Shown here one piece after another: positions 44,661 through 56,781 of a DNA stretch of 64,000 nucleotides (within the stretch, counting starts at the first letter, position 1; each line of letters starts with the position of its first letter). The notes below the pieces were generated by a model. That model was given only the letters and a program-made list of their open reading frames with translations, ran no database searches and was not told the origin of the DNA. The stretch comes from Mycogone perniciosa (Eukaryota; Ascomycota; Sordariomycetes; Hypocreales; Hypocreaceae): NCBI GenBank assembly GCA_025331125.1, contig JAOALB010000001.1, positions 744,001-808,000 of the forward strand. The letters are read 5' to 3'. The translations under genes and the position numbers were made by a program.

Positions 44661-45855
44661 TTAACTACCTGGCCTCCAAGCTTTGATGTTGCCATCCTCA
44701 CCTGTCGTAAAAACAACCTGCTCATCGTCAAAGAAGCAAAAAGACCGCACAATCTCCCCTCCGTGAGCCCCTGGTAAACCAACTCTGTTCTCAAAGTCCA
44801 GCGCCCATGAATTCTGCGGTGTTCTAGCCAGAAAGACGAGGTTGAACATTTGCTGGCTGTATCGTTCAGGCGAGTTAGTCACTGCAGGAGATCAAAAGAA
44901 TCGGGTGCTGGGACTTACTCTTGCGATCCAGCACCGAGAATTGCGCCACTACCGTCCAACTTGGTCGTCACATTGGCCACATACTGACAGTCCAGGACCT
45001 TTCTCAGGTCGCCAAAGTCCTGTATGGCATCTCCAGTCGTGCGCTCCTCCGCCATGTCGTACAGCGCGAAGCACTCGTCGTGCGACAATGCAAATATCTC
45101 TGTAGGGGTGAGGAATGCGGCATCGTGGATGGAAGCGTTGTGGTTGAATGTTTGAACGGTCAGTTCGTCCTCGTCGGCGATGGTCGTGTCGTGCACACTG
45201 ACGAGGCCGTCGGTCGAGCCGGAGATGAGCAGTGTAGGCTGTGAGGGATGGAATGAGAGGGAGGTCACGTCGTCGCTGTGGACTTCGTTGTATTGTGCTT
45301 TGGGAGACGGGGTGGAACGGACGTCCCTATGTGTGTTAGTGTCTATTAGATATAAGAGAGTCTTGATCATAGGGCTCATACCAGAGATATATTGAAGCCT
45401 GGTGGTTCTCAAGCTCTGTCCCGACAGCTATTGTATGTGTCCCAGCGCTACACGCCATTGACAGAATAGATGCTTCGCTTGCTGTCCCATACATCGCCGT
45501 CAGTCTCACTCACACAACCTCATCGCGGCTCCTTACGATGCTCACCTGTGAACTGAGCAACCTTGGCCCCCGGACTCCCAATCTGTCTTAAATCCCAAAC
45601 TCCAACAGAGCCATTCTCGCCCGCTGCGCAGACCAGTGAACTTCCCGCATCGAATATCCGTAGCGTCGTCAAATTTCCATGATCAGTCTTCACGCTGGCA
45701 ATAGGACCCGCGCCGATGCGAGCCGGGTTGAAGAGCGAGAGGCTCTGGTCAGAAGCCGTGGTGACGAGGCCTGCGGCTGTGCGATAGGCTTCGAGAACGT
45801 AGACATCTTCCGGGCCAGAGAAGTGGTGCTGATCGATGTTGGTGAGCGTGTACAT
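44661..45855 (-). CDS. WD40-repeat protein, WDR89-like
   Basis: Four exons on the minus strand (45546-45855, 45382-45481, 44919-45326, 44661-44856) join to 337 residues. The sequence is a run of WD40-type repeats ending in Trp-Asp or similar, for example GENGSVGVWDLRQ, ASIYLWDVRS, ISGSTDGLVSVHD and the last FTTGEDGNIKAWRPG. The order and the conserved LPGAHGGEIVRSFCFFDDEQ near the end resemble WDR89. A single seven-blade propeller would fit the length. WD40 proteins are scaffolds and the function here is unknown. The start at Met 45855 gives a plain N terminus; the longer frame to 45948 reads the leader. Confidence 0.8.
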
Positions 45856-46457
45856 GGTGATGTTTGTAAAACGGAGGACTGAAAGAAATAATATTTGGAT
45901 GAGACTAGGCCAAAGAGGATGGCCCCAGCAGAGGTGAGGACTGAGCAACTCGCTACCTGCTCTCTATACTCAATCAATGACCGTATTCTAAAATTTCCCG
46001 TTTCCCCCCAGATCTCAAGTGAGTGTTAGTATAGTTGTCGAGCTTTTTTTCACATCTCGAACTTGCGAGTTCGTTGCCTCGTTAACTGAATATTTTCATT
46101 ATGAGGAGTCTAATATGATCTCGATAGATCCCGAGCAAGCGAATGAGCCTTGCTAAAACTTGATAGGCCTCGTATTTTTCTTCTGCAAGGGAAAAAAAGA
46201 AGATATCGTAAAAATACAGTCATATTAACATCATATTTCTGACATAGGTATCGTACATATTTGGTTTCATCTAGTCGCTCACCCAGATCTTCGTTTTGAA
46301 TTGAACCGCTGCCATACAACTTGAGATTTGCCCGCCTTATTCCCTTTTTTGTGTCAAACGCCAAATAATGCAGATGCAATCAAGGTTTTGTTTTGAGATT
46401 TTCCTTTTTCCAACACATGACCCTTGTGTCTTCGTTTCTGGTTCCGATTAATACGCC
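45856..46457. other. WDR89-like promoter and MTM1 3' region
   Basis: Both neighbours are on the minus strand, so this 600 bp holds the promoter of the WD40 gene and the 3' end of MTM1. It is AT-rich at 46010-46400 with no recognisable gene. Confidence 0.5.
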
Positions 46458-47844
46458 TTACTCTTCTCTGCGCTCATTAACGCTCCTGAATGCTCGCTTG
46501 CCGACTTCGTAGCTACTGATCATGATGGCACACGCCGGTGCTACCTTGAGTGTCCGAGGAATCCAGCCTCGCCACAGACCAGGGAAGCCCTCCGTCTTGA
46601 AAATATGCCACAGCAGCCGTACCATGTTCCGGGCTTCTGGTGCTTTGTGCGTTGAGTCGTGGTAGATCTGTGTCCGCGTCTTGCCCACATCAAACGGCAT
46701 CGTCACTATAGATGCGAGAGCACCGGAAGTAGCGCCAGCAGTGAAACTGTCAATGAATGTATCGGTATGGTTCTCCCGGCTCTGTGATCGACGTCTGGCC
46801 TTTGTGCGGTCGGCTCCGTCCATGGCACTGCGAGACAGAGGCCTGCCCCGGCGTTCCTCCCGTAGATCTGTGAGTCTAGACCGAATGGATTCATACCCCC
46901 ACCAGTAGAGTCCAGAAAAGGGCACGTCTCGCCACAGAGTCAATGTCAGTCCTCTCCAGAGTGCGGTATAGCCGTTGGCGGCAACCATTCCCCGGATTCC
47001 CTGGAAAGTCTCGAGGAGGTGATTCGTCGTCGATGTGCCTGATGCAGCCTGCATCCGAGTGCGGACAAGCTCGATGGGGCTGACAACAGTTGCGGCCACA
47101 ACACGAGCGATAGACCCAGAAGTGAGCGGCGCATAGTCTGTTGAGAAGTTGGAGAAGGGGCTCATCGGGCTGAAACGCAGCCAGTCATATCCAGTAAAAT
47201 AGATGATATTGGCCGGGATTGTCATAACCAGTGTAGGTGATAAGCCCCTCCATAGTGTTGTGAATCCTTCGTTGCGAGCAATCTTGCGCAACCCATCAAT
47301 TGTTGAGTGGTATGTCTTTTTCTGCACTTCCTGCACAGCGCAATCGGCGGCCGCTCCGCCCGTCGTCGTCGTCGTCGTTAATCCTTCAATTTTGGGAGCA
47401 GCAAGGCAGTACTCCGCGGTGTTGCCAGCGAAAAACACTTCACGGCAGCACGCCGTGACTCCGAGTTCAGCCGTCTCCACGGGTGTGAGGCTGGTCGTCG
47501 TGCGCACCAGCTTGGAGAAGTCGATAGAAGGGACGGGAGAGGTGGATATTTGAGACTGTAACCGGACACGAACGACATCCAACGGCGTCACTGAGAGGGA
47601 TGTTAGTCATTGATAACCTTGAGAGCGCATTGCACATGTCCAATTGCTTACCCAGAAGCGACGTTAATAAGCTCCCCGACATAGCCGAGACCATCTTCTG
47701 ACCAGCTGTGATGTCCGGCACAGGTCCTCCTCTATCACCTCCTTGTGCGCCAGCGCCGACTATGCTGTCCACGCCGAGACTGTCGCTTTCTATTCCATCG
47801 TAGTTCCGGCCATTGGAGCTGTGCACAACAGAGATGGAGCCCAT
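46458..47844 (-). CDS. MTM1: Mitochondrial carrier, Mtm1/SLC25A39-40 type
   Basis: Exons 47652-47844 and 46458-47590 on the minus strand join to 441 residues. Three mitochondrial-carrier repeats are seen from their PX[DE]XX[RK] signatures: TPLDVVRVR, SPIELVRTR and MPFDVGKTR. The first repeat is split by a long insert (ACCREVFFAGNTAEYCLAAP) with several cysteines, as in the MTM1/SLC25A39 group. Yeast Mtm1 affects manganese loading of Sod2 and pyridoxal phosphate or glutathione supply to the matrix; mammalian SLC25A39 imports glutathione. Which substrate applies here is inference. The N-terminal ~45 residues are not carrier-like. A Ser/Arg-rich loop before the third repeat is typical of filamentous-fungal copies. 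Confidence 0.85.
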
Positions 47845-48569
47845 GTTGGCCGACTCAAAGCGACGAGCCGAGCCCTCGGATTAGGACGATGCGAACGTTC
47901 TATGTTGCCTCGGAGACACTCGGACGAGATAGCGAGGGGGAAAAAGCAAGACTCTTGTCGGCGCTATGGACTGCGCCTGAAGGTTCGTTGGAGGAATGAA
48001 GGAGAAAGATTAACGAGTGGGAGTCAATTCCAAAAGCCGGATATAGCACCTGTAAAGCGACTAGCGGACTTTGGCTTGGACCACAAGATTTTGGTCTCTT
48101 CGCCTCCGCAGAGCCGTTGCCGGAGATGAATTTGGACTTCGCACTGCAAAAAAAAAAGAGGAGCTGCGCGAAACTCCGACAAGCCGTGACCGTCGGTACC
48201 CGTATGATGTCACTCTGTCGTCTGATTGGCTGTTTTATGTGCCGCAGTGATCGCGATTAGTGACCGATAAGATAAGGCATCTGCCAGTGCCCGCAGTCGG
48301 TTAGTAATCGATAAGCTCACGCCCAACCCCTGAGGATCTGTCTTAAAGCCTGATCGATGATTGATTGAACAATAAACCAAGAGTGGTCTCATATCCCAAA
48401 TCGCCCCCTCTTCTATCATCCTAGTTTTTCCCATGTAGATCACGATATTCTATACTCTTATACGTACATAATTCCTATAACACGCGTTACGCTTTGAAAT
48501 ACCGTCCTCCGAATCATTCCCCGCACTCGGCCTTACCGGACATTATTAATCGCAACATCCGCCACCGCT
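47845..48569. promoter_or_regulatory. MTM1-F-box gene divergent promoter region
   Basis: The two genes are transcribed away from each other, so this 725 bp holds both promoters. An A-run lies near 48151. No gene or clear motif is recognised. Confidence 0.5.
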
Positions 48570-50121
48570 ATGGAATCACAGGGCGAACAGACGACCTCCG
48601 AGCTGGAGTCCTTTCGACAAACTTGGATATCCGATCTTCAGTTGAGGAGTGAAAGTTCTGTCCCGCCAACCCAGGAGGGCGAACCTTCTTCGTCCTCGCA
48701 GCCAGAAGCAACGCAAAGTCAAAGATCGAGCGATTGGCCCTGGCACCTAATAGCCGACGATGAACTGGTTGATCCAGTGGACAAATCAACCGACAATGTT
48801 GAGAAGAAGAAGCTAGTCTCGGCGCTGGACCATTATGAGGAGGCTATGGAAAAGGAGGCTGAGGGGAACATGGGTGAAAGCTTGAGGCTCTACAGAAAAG
48901 CTTACAGGGTGTGTATCTATTTCATCTACTATTTGGATCATCGATGAGCACTTACTGACTGGTACCATATTGCTTTAGATGGATACGCGTGTTGACAGAA
49001 CCTATCGTGAGAAACACGTCGAAACCAAGGCTAGCTCCTCCTCAGATGCATCATCATCAACACAAAAGCCCAACAGCAACACTCAAGCCTCTGAGCAATC
49101 TCAAACCCAAACCATACAAGAACTCATCGCCAGCTTCTCGGACCTCAAAGTCGAGCCGGCGCCCCCCATTATCGAGGGCACACCACCCCCACCCTGTCCC
49201 ATCTCCAAGATCCCAACTGAACTGCTCGTCCATATCATCACACAAGTCGCCGTCGCAGACGTTGGAGAACTCACCCGCGTAGTTCTCGTATGCAAACAAT
49301 TCGCCTACCTCGTCGCCACAGAGCAGGGCATCTGGAAACGCCTCTGCTTGGGCAGTGAGTTCGGCTTCAGTGCTATGCACCGCTACTATCAAACGGGCAT
49401 GGATTGGAGCCCACTAGATGTCAAAGAACGAGGCGAAGATGGCTCGCTCATCAGCATGCCAGAACTTCAAAAGCGTTACCATGCCGAGGCTGTCCTCCAG
49501 ACCAAGTCACTTACCCCGTCTTTCTATCCAACATGGCAGCACCACTTCCGCAACCGGCCCCGGATCCGCTTCAACGGCTGCTACATCAGCACCGTCAACT
49601 ACGTTCGCACCGGACAAGCTTCCACCAACCAATCTACCTGGGGAGGTCCTCCTGTCCTCATCGTCACGTACTACCGCTACCTGCGCTTCTTCCGCGACGG
49701 CGGCGCCATCAGTCTCCTCAGCCTCAGTCCCCCCGCCGAAGTCGTCCACCACTTAACCCCAGAGCTCCTTCTCCTCCACCGCGACGCCTCACGCAACGCA
49801 AACCACCCATCTGCAGTCATGAAGCATGCCTATCGCGGCCGCTGGCGCCAATCCACTGCACGAGACCACCCCGAGAACACCGACCCGAAGGACCAAGAGG
49901 CGGACTTGTGGGTAGAGACGGAAGGCGTGGGGCCCAAGTACACGTACCGCATGGACCTCTCGCTGCGGAACGCGGGAAAGACGGGGCGGAACAATAAGAT
50001 TGTGTGGAGAAACTTCTACAGCTATGATAACCTGACGGATGAATTGGCCGAGTTCCCACTCAGGAACGATAAGCCCTTCTTCTTCAGTCGGGTTAAGAGC
50101 TATGGAGTTTGGGGAATGTGA
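48570..50121 (+). CDS. F-box protein, Pof7/Hrt3/FBXO9 type
   Basis: Exons 48570-48908 and 48979-50121 join in phase 0 to 493 residues; the 70-nt intron has a GTGTGT donor and TTTAG acceptor. The junction restores LRLYRKAYRMDTRVDRTYRE, the TPR-like helix pair that precedes the F-box in FBXO9 relatives. The F-box lies at about 187-235 (ISKIPTELLVHIITQVAVAD). The C-terminal half keeps the family-specific YYQTGMDWSPLD, RFNGCYISTVNYVR and VIVTYYRYLRFF-like segments and ends FFFSRVKSYGVWGM. Such proteins recruit substrates to SCF ubiquitin ligases (Pof7 in fission yeast, Hrt3 in budding yeast). Its substrates are not known. A long Ser/Gln-rich linker separates the TPR and F-box. Confidence 0.88.
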
Positions 50122-50860
50122 GTGACTTGATGTAAAGCTGCACATGCCGGGACTTTTAAACGACGCTCATGGCTGGATGATTTAAATGGTATTTGATGGA
50201 CAGGCGCCAAGACGTTGCGCGACAGAGATTCTTAGATAGTCAATAATGAGAATATATTTACAAGCTGACGTTGAGAATTCGCCAAGCATTTCGACAATAG
50301 AAGCACACATCAAAATCTAGTTGTTTATTTTTCTATTCTTAAGCGGCGAGAGAGCCAAAGATTCTTGACCTCATGACGCCCATTTAGATTCATAAGATCC
50401 ACAGACATATATCTCCCTGCCCATTTAAATGCCACATTGAACGCCGAGCACATGGTACAAAGAAAACAAAGGGTAACCAAATGAATACAGGTCGACAGGC
50501 GATGAAAGAAAATTCGGCCGCCGTGGTATAATGCACAATATGCCAAAAATGATCATTTTCGCCCATATGCAAAGAAAGCCCGAATTCGGGACTAGGATAT
50601 ATAGTCACCTGACTGACCCAGCCAGGCCATCAGGAGGGGGATAATTGTAGTTATATAGAGGGCATCTTTTCGAAGTTGATGATTTCGCATAAGGTGCGCT
50701 CGACTTCTCGGGTATCCAAAAATTGGTCGCGTACAACTCAGTGAGCACACTTTGGTAAAGAAGGTGGGTGACGTCTCAGTCTCAGTTCCATGTAGGACAA
50801 ACCGGAGAGCGAACTGGTTGTTGTCGTCCGCGTATGAAATTATGCGTATTCCCTCGCTCG
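50122..50860. other. Convergent 3' region
   Basis: The F-box gene and the conserved unknown gene converge here, so the stretch holds two 3' UTRs. No gene is seen. Confidence 0.6.
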
Positions 50861-53222
50861 TTACCGCAATCGTTTTCCATCCAGGAACTTCGGGGCGTTG
50901 CCATTGTAATAGCTGTCTTGATATTGCATTGCTTTACGTGCTTCATAAGCCGCTCTCTCTTCTTCGTCCATACTGAATGCCTTTTTGAACCATCCAAATG
51001 CACTCTTCTTCTTCTTAAGCTGCTTTTCGCCCGACTTGCCTCCCTTCACCATTGGTGCCATCGACCGGGATTCTTCGTTGCTCGCCGCGGTGACGTTGCT
51101 CATCATACTCATACCACCAAGTTTTGATGGCCTATGGCGTAGCGAATGCGCAGGCATTATTGGAGATTCTGATGGCTGGTACGCTGGCTGTGCATGTCCA
51201 ACAGCAGTATGCGGTCTTTGTTGCAGAGGTGAATGTGGTGAGGCAATGACAGGATGGTAGTACCGCTGCTGGTCAGAACGGGGCGATGGCATAACGTTAG
51301 AATAGACGGGAGGCGATAGGTCACGCTGGGAGCTGGCAGGCGTGGGTTGATGGCGACTGCAGTGGTCAGCATCGGAACCGTGGGCTGAGCTGATATGGCG
51401 GGAGGTGGTTGTCCGTGGGGTATTATTGCTCGACGCAGGTGCATACACTTCCATGCCCTTGAGCATCCTGGGTGGAATGTGGATGGCCTCGGGCGGGCTG
51501 GTCTTAAGCGACACACGCTGACGGAGAGACGAGCTTCGCGCATCTTCACCATCCTCCCAGGATTCGGACCGAGTCCCAATTGAACAAGTCGACTGGTGCC
51601 CCGACCTTGACACAGGATGAGATTTTGCCTGAGACTCTGGTTGTTCCGCTTGCTGCGAACTATCCTTCAAAAGAGGTGAAGGCAATGGTGTAGGTGGTTG
51701 TGGAGTGTATGTGCGAGGCTGGAGAATGAAAAGTGGTTCGACCACTTGACTGTCTCGAGCTGTCTCGCCATCAAACTCCGAATCTTCAACCTCAGCTTCT
51801 GGTTTGTGAGGCGGAGGAGCATTGGGCGGCTCAGGATTAATCCCAAAATGACTAAAAGGTCTGCCCAGCGAAGCACGAAGAGGTGGAATCAGAGGTGCAC
51901 CAGCAGGCATAGGAAATTCGATAGTGACAGTTTCGTCATCGCCATCAACTGTAGCAGACCCAGTAGATCGGACTCTGGATATTATAGAGGAGTTGCGAAC
52001 TCGGGTTTGGCCATTCGTCCGCGGTGGAGACCGGTATGATGAGGCTGGGGTTGTTGGGGATGAGAAGCCGGCGTCAGTGCTAGAACAAGGTGGAGATGAG
52101 AACGGTGCGATTTTTGCCTGGGCATACGTGGTTAGAGGTCAGGTATTGACTCGTATACTTTCTCGTTCCATGCAGACTACTCACCCAAGTCCTCCGGCTA
52201 ACCTCGCCGGCCTTCTTTTCCATTTCAGATATCATGTTCATCAGTCGAATGATGTGAGTGTTGATGTCCTGAGTGCTGTCGCCAATCTTCTCGAAGGCAA
52301 GAAGCCAACCTTCTGCGTTTCCTCTCATCGCATCGAATATGTCCACCACATCCGGCTGTTCCGCCCTCCATCGTCCATCCCCATTCTCATTAAGCCAGTT
52401 TATGAACCAGTTGCTGCACTGCAGTCCGACGTCAATATCACCGTCCCACTGTTTCATAGCCACGTTGGTTCTGGCCAGGACATGTTCAATCTTCTCATTG
52501 CCCTCAAGGATCTCGGTCCGATATTTGCGGTCCTCCAGCAGCTGCTCAAACACCTTCATATTGGCCATGGGAAGTATCAAGTGGTCAATACGCCTTTGAA
52601 GGTCTTTGTCGGCCTCTTCAAGATCCTCGATTGTGACCTCGAGAAATTCGTCCACCTCATCAATGTGGCCCTGGAGAATGTTGACGACTTGAGCATTGCT
52701 ATTGGCCATTCCATTCAACAGTAGATAAACTCCAAAGGAGATCTGAGAGATGAGCTTCGCTATCTCATGCTGAGTTTGGCCAGACCGAAGCCTCCATGCC
52801 GCATCAAATGTCAGGTCGTCTGCAGCTTGTGTGAGCAGCAGTTCCCTGCGGGCCGCAGCATCAATCTCCCTCAGTTTAGGCTTATCGGCAGCGGTACCGC
52901 TTGTCACCTCGTGCAGAGATTCAGCAAACGCTTCCTGTAAGGTAGGAATGGGGTGTACGGGGATCGTCTGCTGGGGCAGCGAATCGGCGGGTTGCTCGGC
53001 CTTGTGCATATCGTTCTCATGATCGTCATCGAATGCCCCTTCAGCGGCAGCGTAGAGTTCGGAGTAGCGAGCAGAGTTGAGTGTTTCGTATGACTCGTGT
53101 TCGGGTTCGGCGTCGCGGGAAAAGGAGGAAAACGTCGAGATTCTGCTCTTGAGCTCGGGGAGGAGGGAGATGCGAAGCCCCCTATCGTCAAAGTTGAGCG
53201 GGGGCAACTGAGCCGAAGTCAT
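50861..53222 (-). CDS. Conserved fungal protein of unknown function
   Basis: Exons 52185-53222 and 50861-52117 on the minus strand join in phase 0 to 764 residues; the 67-nt intron has a GTGAGT donor, CTAAC branch and CCCAG acceptor. I do not recognise a named domain. The first half is mostly helical and probably coiled-coil-like, with a conserved-looking core (YLLLNGMANSNAQVVNILQG, VFEQLLEDRKYRTEILEGNE, CSNWFINWLNENGDGRWRAE). The second half is Ser/Pro-rich and disordered. It ends in a short basic amphipathic segment (KKKKSAFGWFKKAFSMDEEE) that could bind membrane or a partner. No membrane segment or signal peptide is seen. The codon pattern and the clean intron support a real gene. Function should not be guessed. 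Confidence 0.8.
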
Positions 53223-56200
53223 GGCGACAGACGTTATGTCCTTGGGAACAGTGAAGGTTACACGAGCTGACCGGGTTGGACAGTGGCGCGAGCCGCGGGT
53301 AGAGATTCCGCCTGGGATTGTGTGACTCTACGTGGCAGCGATAAACGAGTGGCGGGTCGAGGTAGAAGAAGCGGTTCAACACGACACTGATAAAGTCTTT
53401 GGAACATATGGCGTTATCCACGCCGCTGAATGCCTGCTTTAGGGTGCGACACAAGCCATGATCTCCCACGAGAGCAATAATAATGGTGAGGTTCGGGTTC
53501 GGGTGGTGGTGATGGTGGCGGGCCTGGGCGTGGCGTCTGTCCTGCAGCCAACGACCGGTCCAGTCTTGACGCAGGTGAGAGTCTTGGAATGCTGCTGTTC
53601 GGCCGAGCAATTGGGAACAAGACTGTGCAGGATTTGCTCGGTGCTCAGTTCGCAATACACGCAAAGCAAGCGCCAGCCAGCCAGCCAATGGCGCCTTTTT
53701 TTCTTTGGAGGTGATGAAAGAGGTTGGGTTGAATGAGAAGCGGCAAAGGAGCGCATAGGTTCGAGTAGAAACAAAATGAAACGTCCTCCTCACTGTGCTC
53801 CGTAAAAGTAGTAATGATAGCAACGCTGGTCGAGGCTCGGCTCGGTTGAGGGATCCCAGACCGGTTCCATCGACTTGTGTGGCGGTTCGAGCCCACCTAA
53901 AAATGTGTGTCGCACTTCCCATTTCCCCTCCAGGGCCTCTAGCGCGCTCACTAAAGGGCGCCTCCACATGGGAGCCCGCTATAACCCGTTATTGCTTGCA
54001 GGGGGCCAACAGTGGAATTACAGGGGGTTCTAGGGGCCGTTACTGGCTCTTCGAGCTCCTGAAGGCCTCCATACAGGCCTTCATCCACTGCTGGACAATC
54101 AACCGCCTGCATTCGAGGTTGATTAAGGTTTGCAACTATCTATTACTACTGGCCGTTGATGCCCACGAGTTCCACTCAAAGGAAGGGGGTCACGAATGCG
54201 TCTGCTATACTCGTACATAAACAGATTACGGAGTACGGAGTAGTACAAATTCAAACCAATACATACGAGTACGGAGTACAGTAAGCGGTGTGTCATATCG
54301 ATATGCACGTGAAACGGAATGCTACCCAGCCCCCATACTGAGACAGCGCTACGGAGAGTTCAGAAGAAGAAGAAAAGATGAAGAGATGTGGTCGTCAGTC
54401 GACGCAAGGGAGCGATAAGATCCTGTGGGAAGCCAACACTGCAAAGGAACGAGAGGCTTTAAGCCTCAAAATGCTGTACCACCTACTCCGTACCTAACCG
54501 CCGGAAATGGCAAAGCAACGGATCCACACCTGAGCGCCCTTACAGTAGCGCAATGAGCTTACGAAGTACGAGTACTCGCAGTCGGATACATGATGAAGCT
54601 ATCACTACGAAGTACTCGTATCCATACTATCGACTGTCAACGCATTTCGATGCCGTGACTCGACTTTTGAGATAGTGCAAGTGCAAGATAGAATTCTTGA
54701 CAACGCCAACCAGGGATACGACTCAAGCCCCCCCGTAAGTATGCTACAAGCAGCAATCGTCTCGATTCAGCAATTAGCCCGGATCGTTGAATGTCGTTGA
54801 AATCAATGGTGACGCATGACAATACGGAGCACTACACCATACCGAGTCTAGTAAACACTGATATCAACTTCAAATACGGAGTACGGATTCCGAATCCGGG
54901 GAGATTTGGACATTGACCTCTCTTAATGCTGCGCCTCATCTCATGCTCCAAGATAGCCTGCCTGTCGGATTGACGCTTCTTTATTATGAGCTATCACAAA
55001 TTCGAAATACGAACAGACAAGGCACCACTTGGTTACTAACTTTTCCCTATCTTGGGTCGTGGCTCGAGTGGGGAGCTGATCTCAAATATTACATCCTCGT
55101 ACGAGTACTTCGTAGATAGCATATAAAACCCTTGCACAAATACTACTCCGTACTACTCGTACAGACATGCATTGAGATCCTGCGCCAAGTCGTAACAGTC
55201 GTCAGCTACCTTCACCTGCCCATACAAGCAGCATGGAGTACGAAGTACTCCGTACTACTTCGTACTCCTAACAGTAAGCTACCTATGTATATATATACAT
55301 TCACCCATAATTCATATCATATGTGTTCGTAGTTTTGATTGACCATTAATCGCTGACAAAGCTCGGCGGGCGTATTGGCAGGCTAGGGTCAGCGTGTTTT
55401 TTTTCTTTCCCCTTCATTTCGCGTCTTATGCCAATTCGTCTACGAGTATTACTATTGGCCTTGGCTAACTGGCGATTCGTCCACTCGGCAGATTTGCTTA
55501 TTACTCTTTTTAACCAGTGAATAATAACACCAAGATTCATCTCCTTTCTTAGCTCTCTAGTTTCGGAGATTGCAGAAGTCCGAATGCCTTGCTGTATATT
55601 TAGTGCTGACGACGGCCCGGCGCTTGAGTGAATTGCTAGTCGTAATATTTCTATGAATCACGCATCTTGCGACGACGGTAAGGATTCCGAAGAGCGGTTC
55701 CGCCTTATCGCCGTCGGCTTTGGACGGATGAATTCATGTTACCTACAGAGTATTAGGCTAGCTGTGCGTTATTGGATTTAGGCTACTTCGTATTAACTAC
55801 CTATACCTGTACTACATACATATAAACTCATACATACGGAGTATTTCGTACAACGATTGAAAGATTCCTTTCCCATCCGATATACTTCGTACAAACATGA
55901 TAATATCGCTTCAAGATACGAAGTACTATTAGAAAGGCGGCATTCTAAGTAGAGCACAAACCTCCTGAATTATACGGAGTACGAATGACTTCGTAAGTAT
56001 GGATGACTTGCATGCATGCCACTACCAGTTGTGGCACATTAGAGTGCCGACGCAAGCAAGCGGGTCGCATAAAAAATACGCAAAAGGCCGCAAAGCACGT
56101 TTCCCCGCGCATGGCCCTATAAGAGTCGATCGCAGAAACGCCAAATAGGTAGGGCAAGAATTTTATAAGAACTTGAATAATTTACATGAACTCTAAAGCC

Positions 56201-56781
56201 CCTGTGGCATTTATGATATTCTTTTGTGAATTCAAGTACTTATCCGTACTCTTTTCAGCTGGCTGTACTCCGTATATGCGTCAAAAACCTTCTGCAGTCT
56301 CTGTTTTTCTTGACCCGCTCATCAAAATAATCGGAAATGCCTAGCGTCAATGCCCACTTTCAGCCGATTTTTAGGGACCGAGTCTAACGCAGCTAGTAAA
56401 GAGGTTCATGGCATTGACCAAGAAGTCGGCGCAATTATTATCGAACGAGTTTGCGTTTTTATTCTTCACAGGATCCATTGGTGCAATTCTGTACTACTAG
56501 TAGGACTGCTATTTTTTCTTCTCCTCTCGAACTCAGCATAACAAGCTGCGCCGGGGATTCCTGGAGGGTTCGGAGAGAAAGGCTCTGGTTAAACGTCACT
56601 CTTCTGTCATATCCATCGAAATCATTGACATGTACTCCGTATGTTGATCAGATTAATAATCTGCAATAATCTGCAATAATATATATAGTGACCACGGGGT
56701 CTCTTATAAATCTCTATCTTAGATACAAATTCTCCTATCCAACACCATTATATATGAGTTGTAAAGCCCATTCAGAGCCTC
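53223..56781. other. 3.5-kb region with dense palindromic motifs
   Basis: No supported gene. The part next to 53222 is the upstream side of the conserved unknown gene; a long minus frame (53188-53967) there overlaps the coding start and lacks any family resemblance. From 54.2 to 56.7 kb the motif TACGGAGTA/TACTCCGTA occurs eleven times (near 54227, 54234, 54270, 54484, 54875, 55144, 55246, 55836, 55973, 56265 and 56633). TACTTCGTA/TACGAAGTA occurs at least eight times in the same span. Confidence 0.6.
55235..55268. repeat. Perfect 13-bp inverted repeat with motif-bearing loop
   Basis: GGAGTACGAAGTA (55235-55247) and TACTTCGTACTCC (55256-55268) are exact reverse complements around an 8-bp loop, CTCCGTAC. 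The arms and loop are built from the two dispersed motifs, so the hairpin looks like an assembled cluster of them. Confidence 0.9.

Noticed and set aside
53188..53967. 259-codon minus-strand frame
   Set aside because: It overlaps the start of the conserved unknown gene in another frame, is low-complexity in places (a His run), and resembles nothing; probably leader or promoter sequence.
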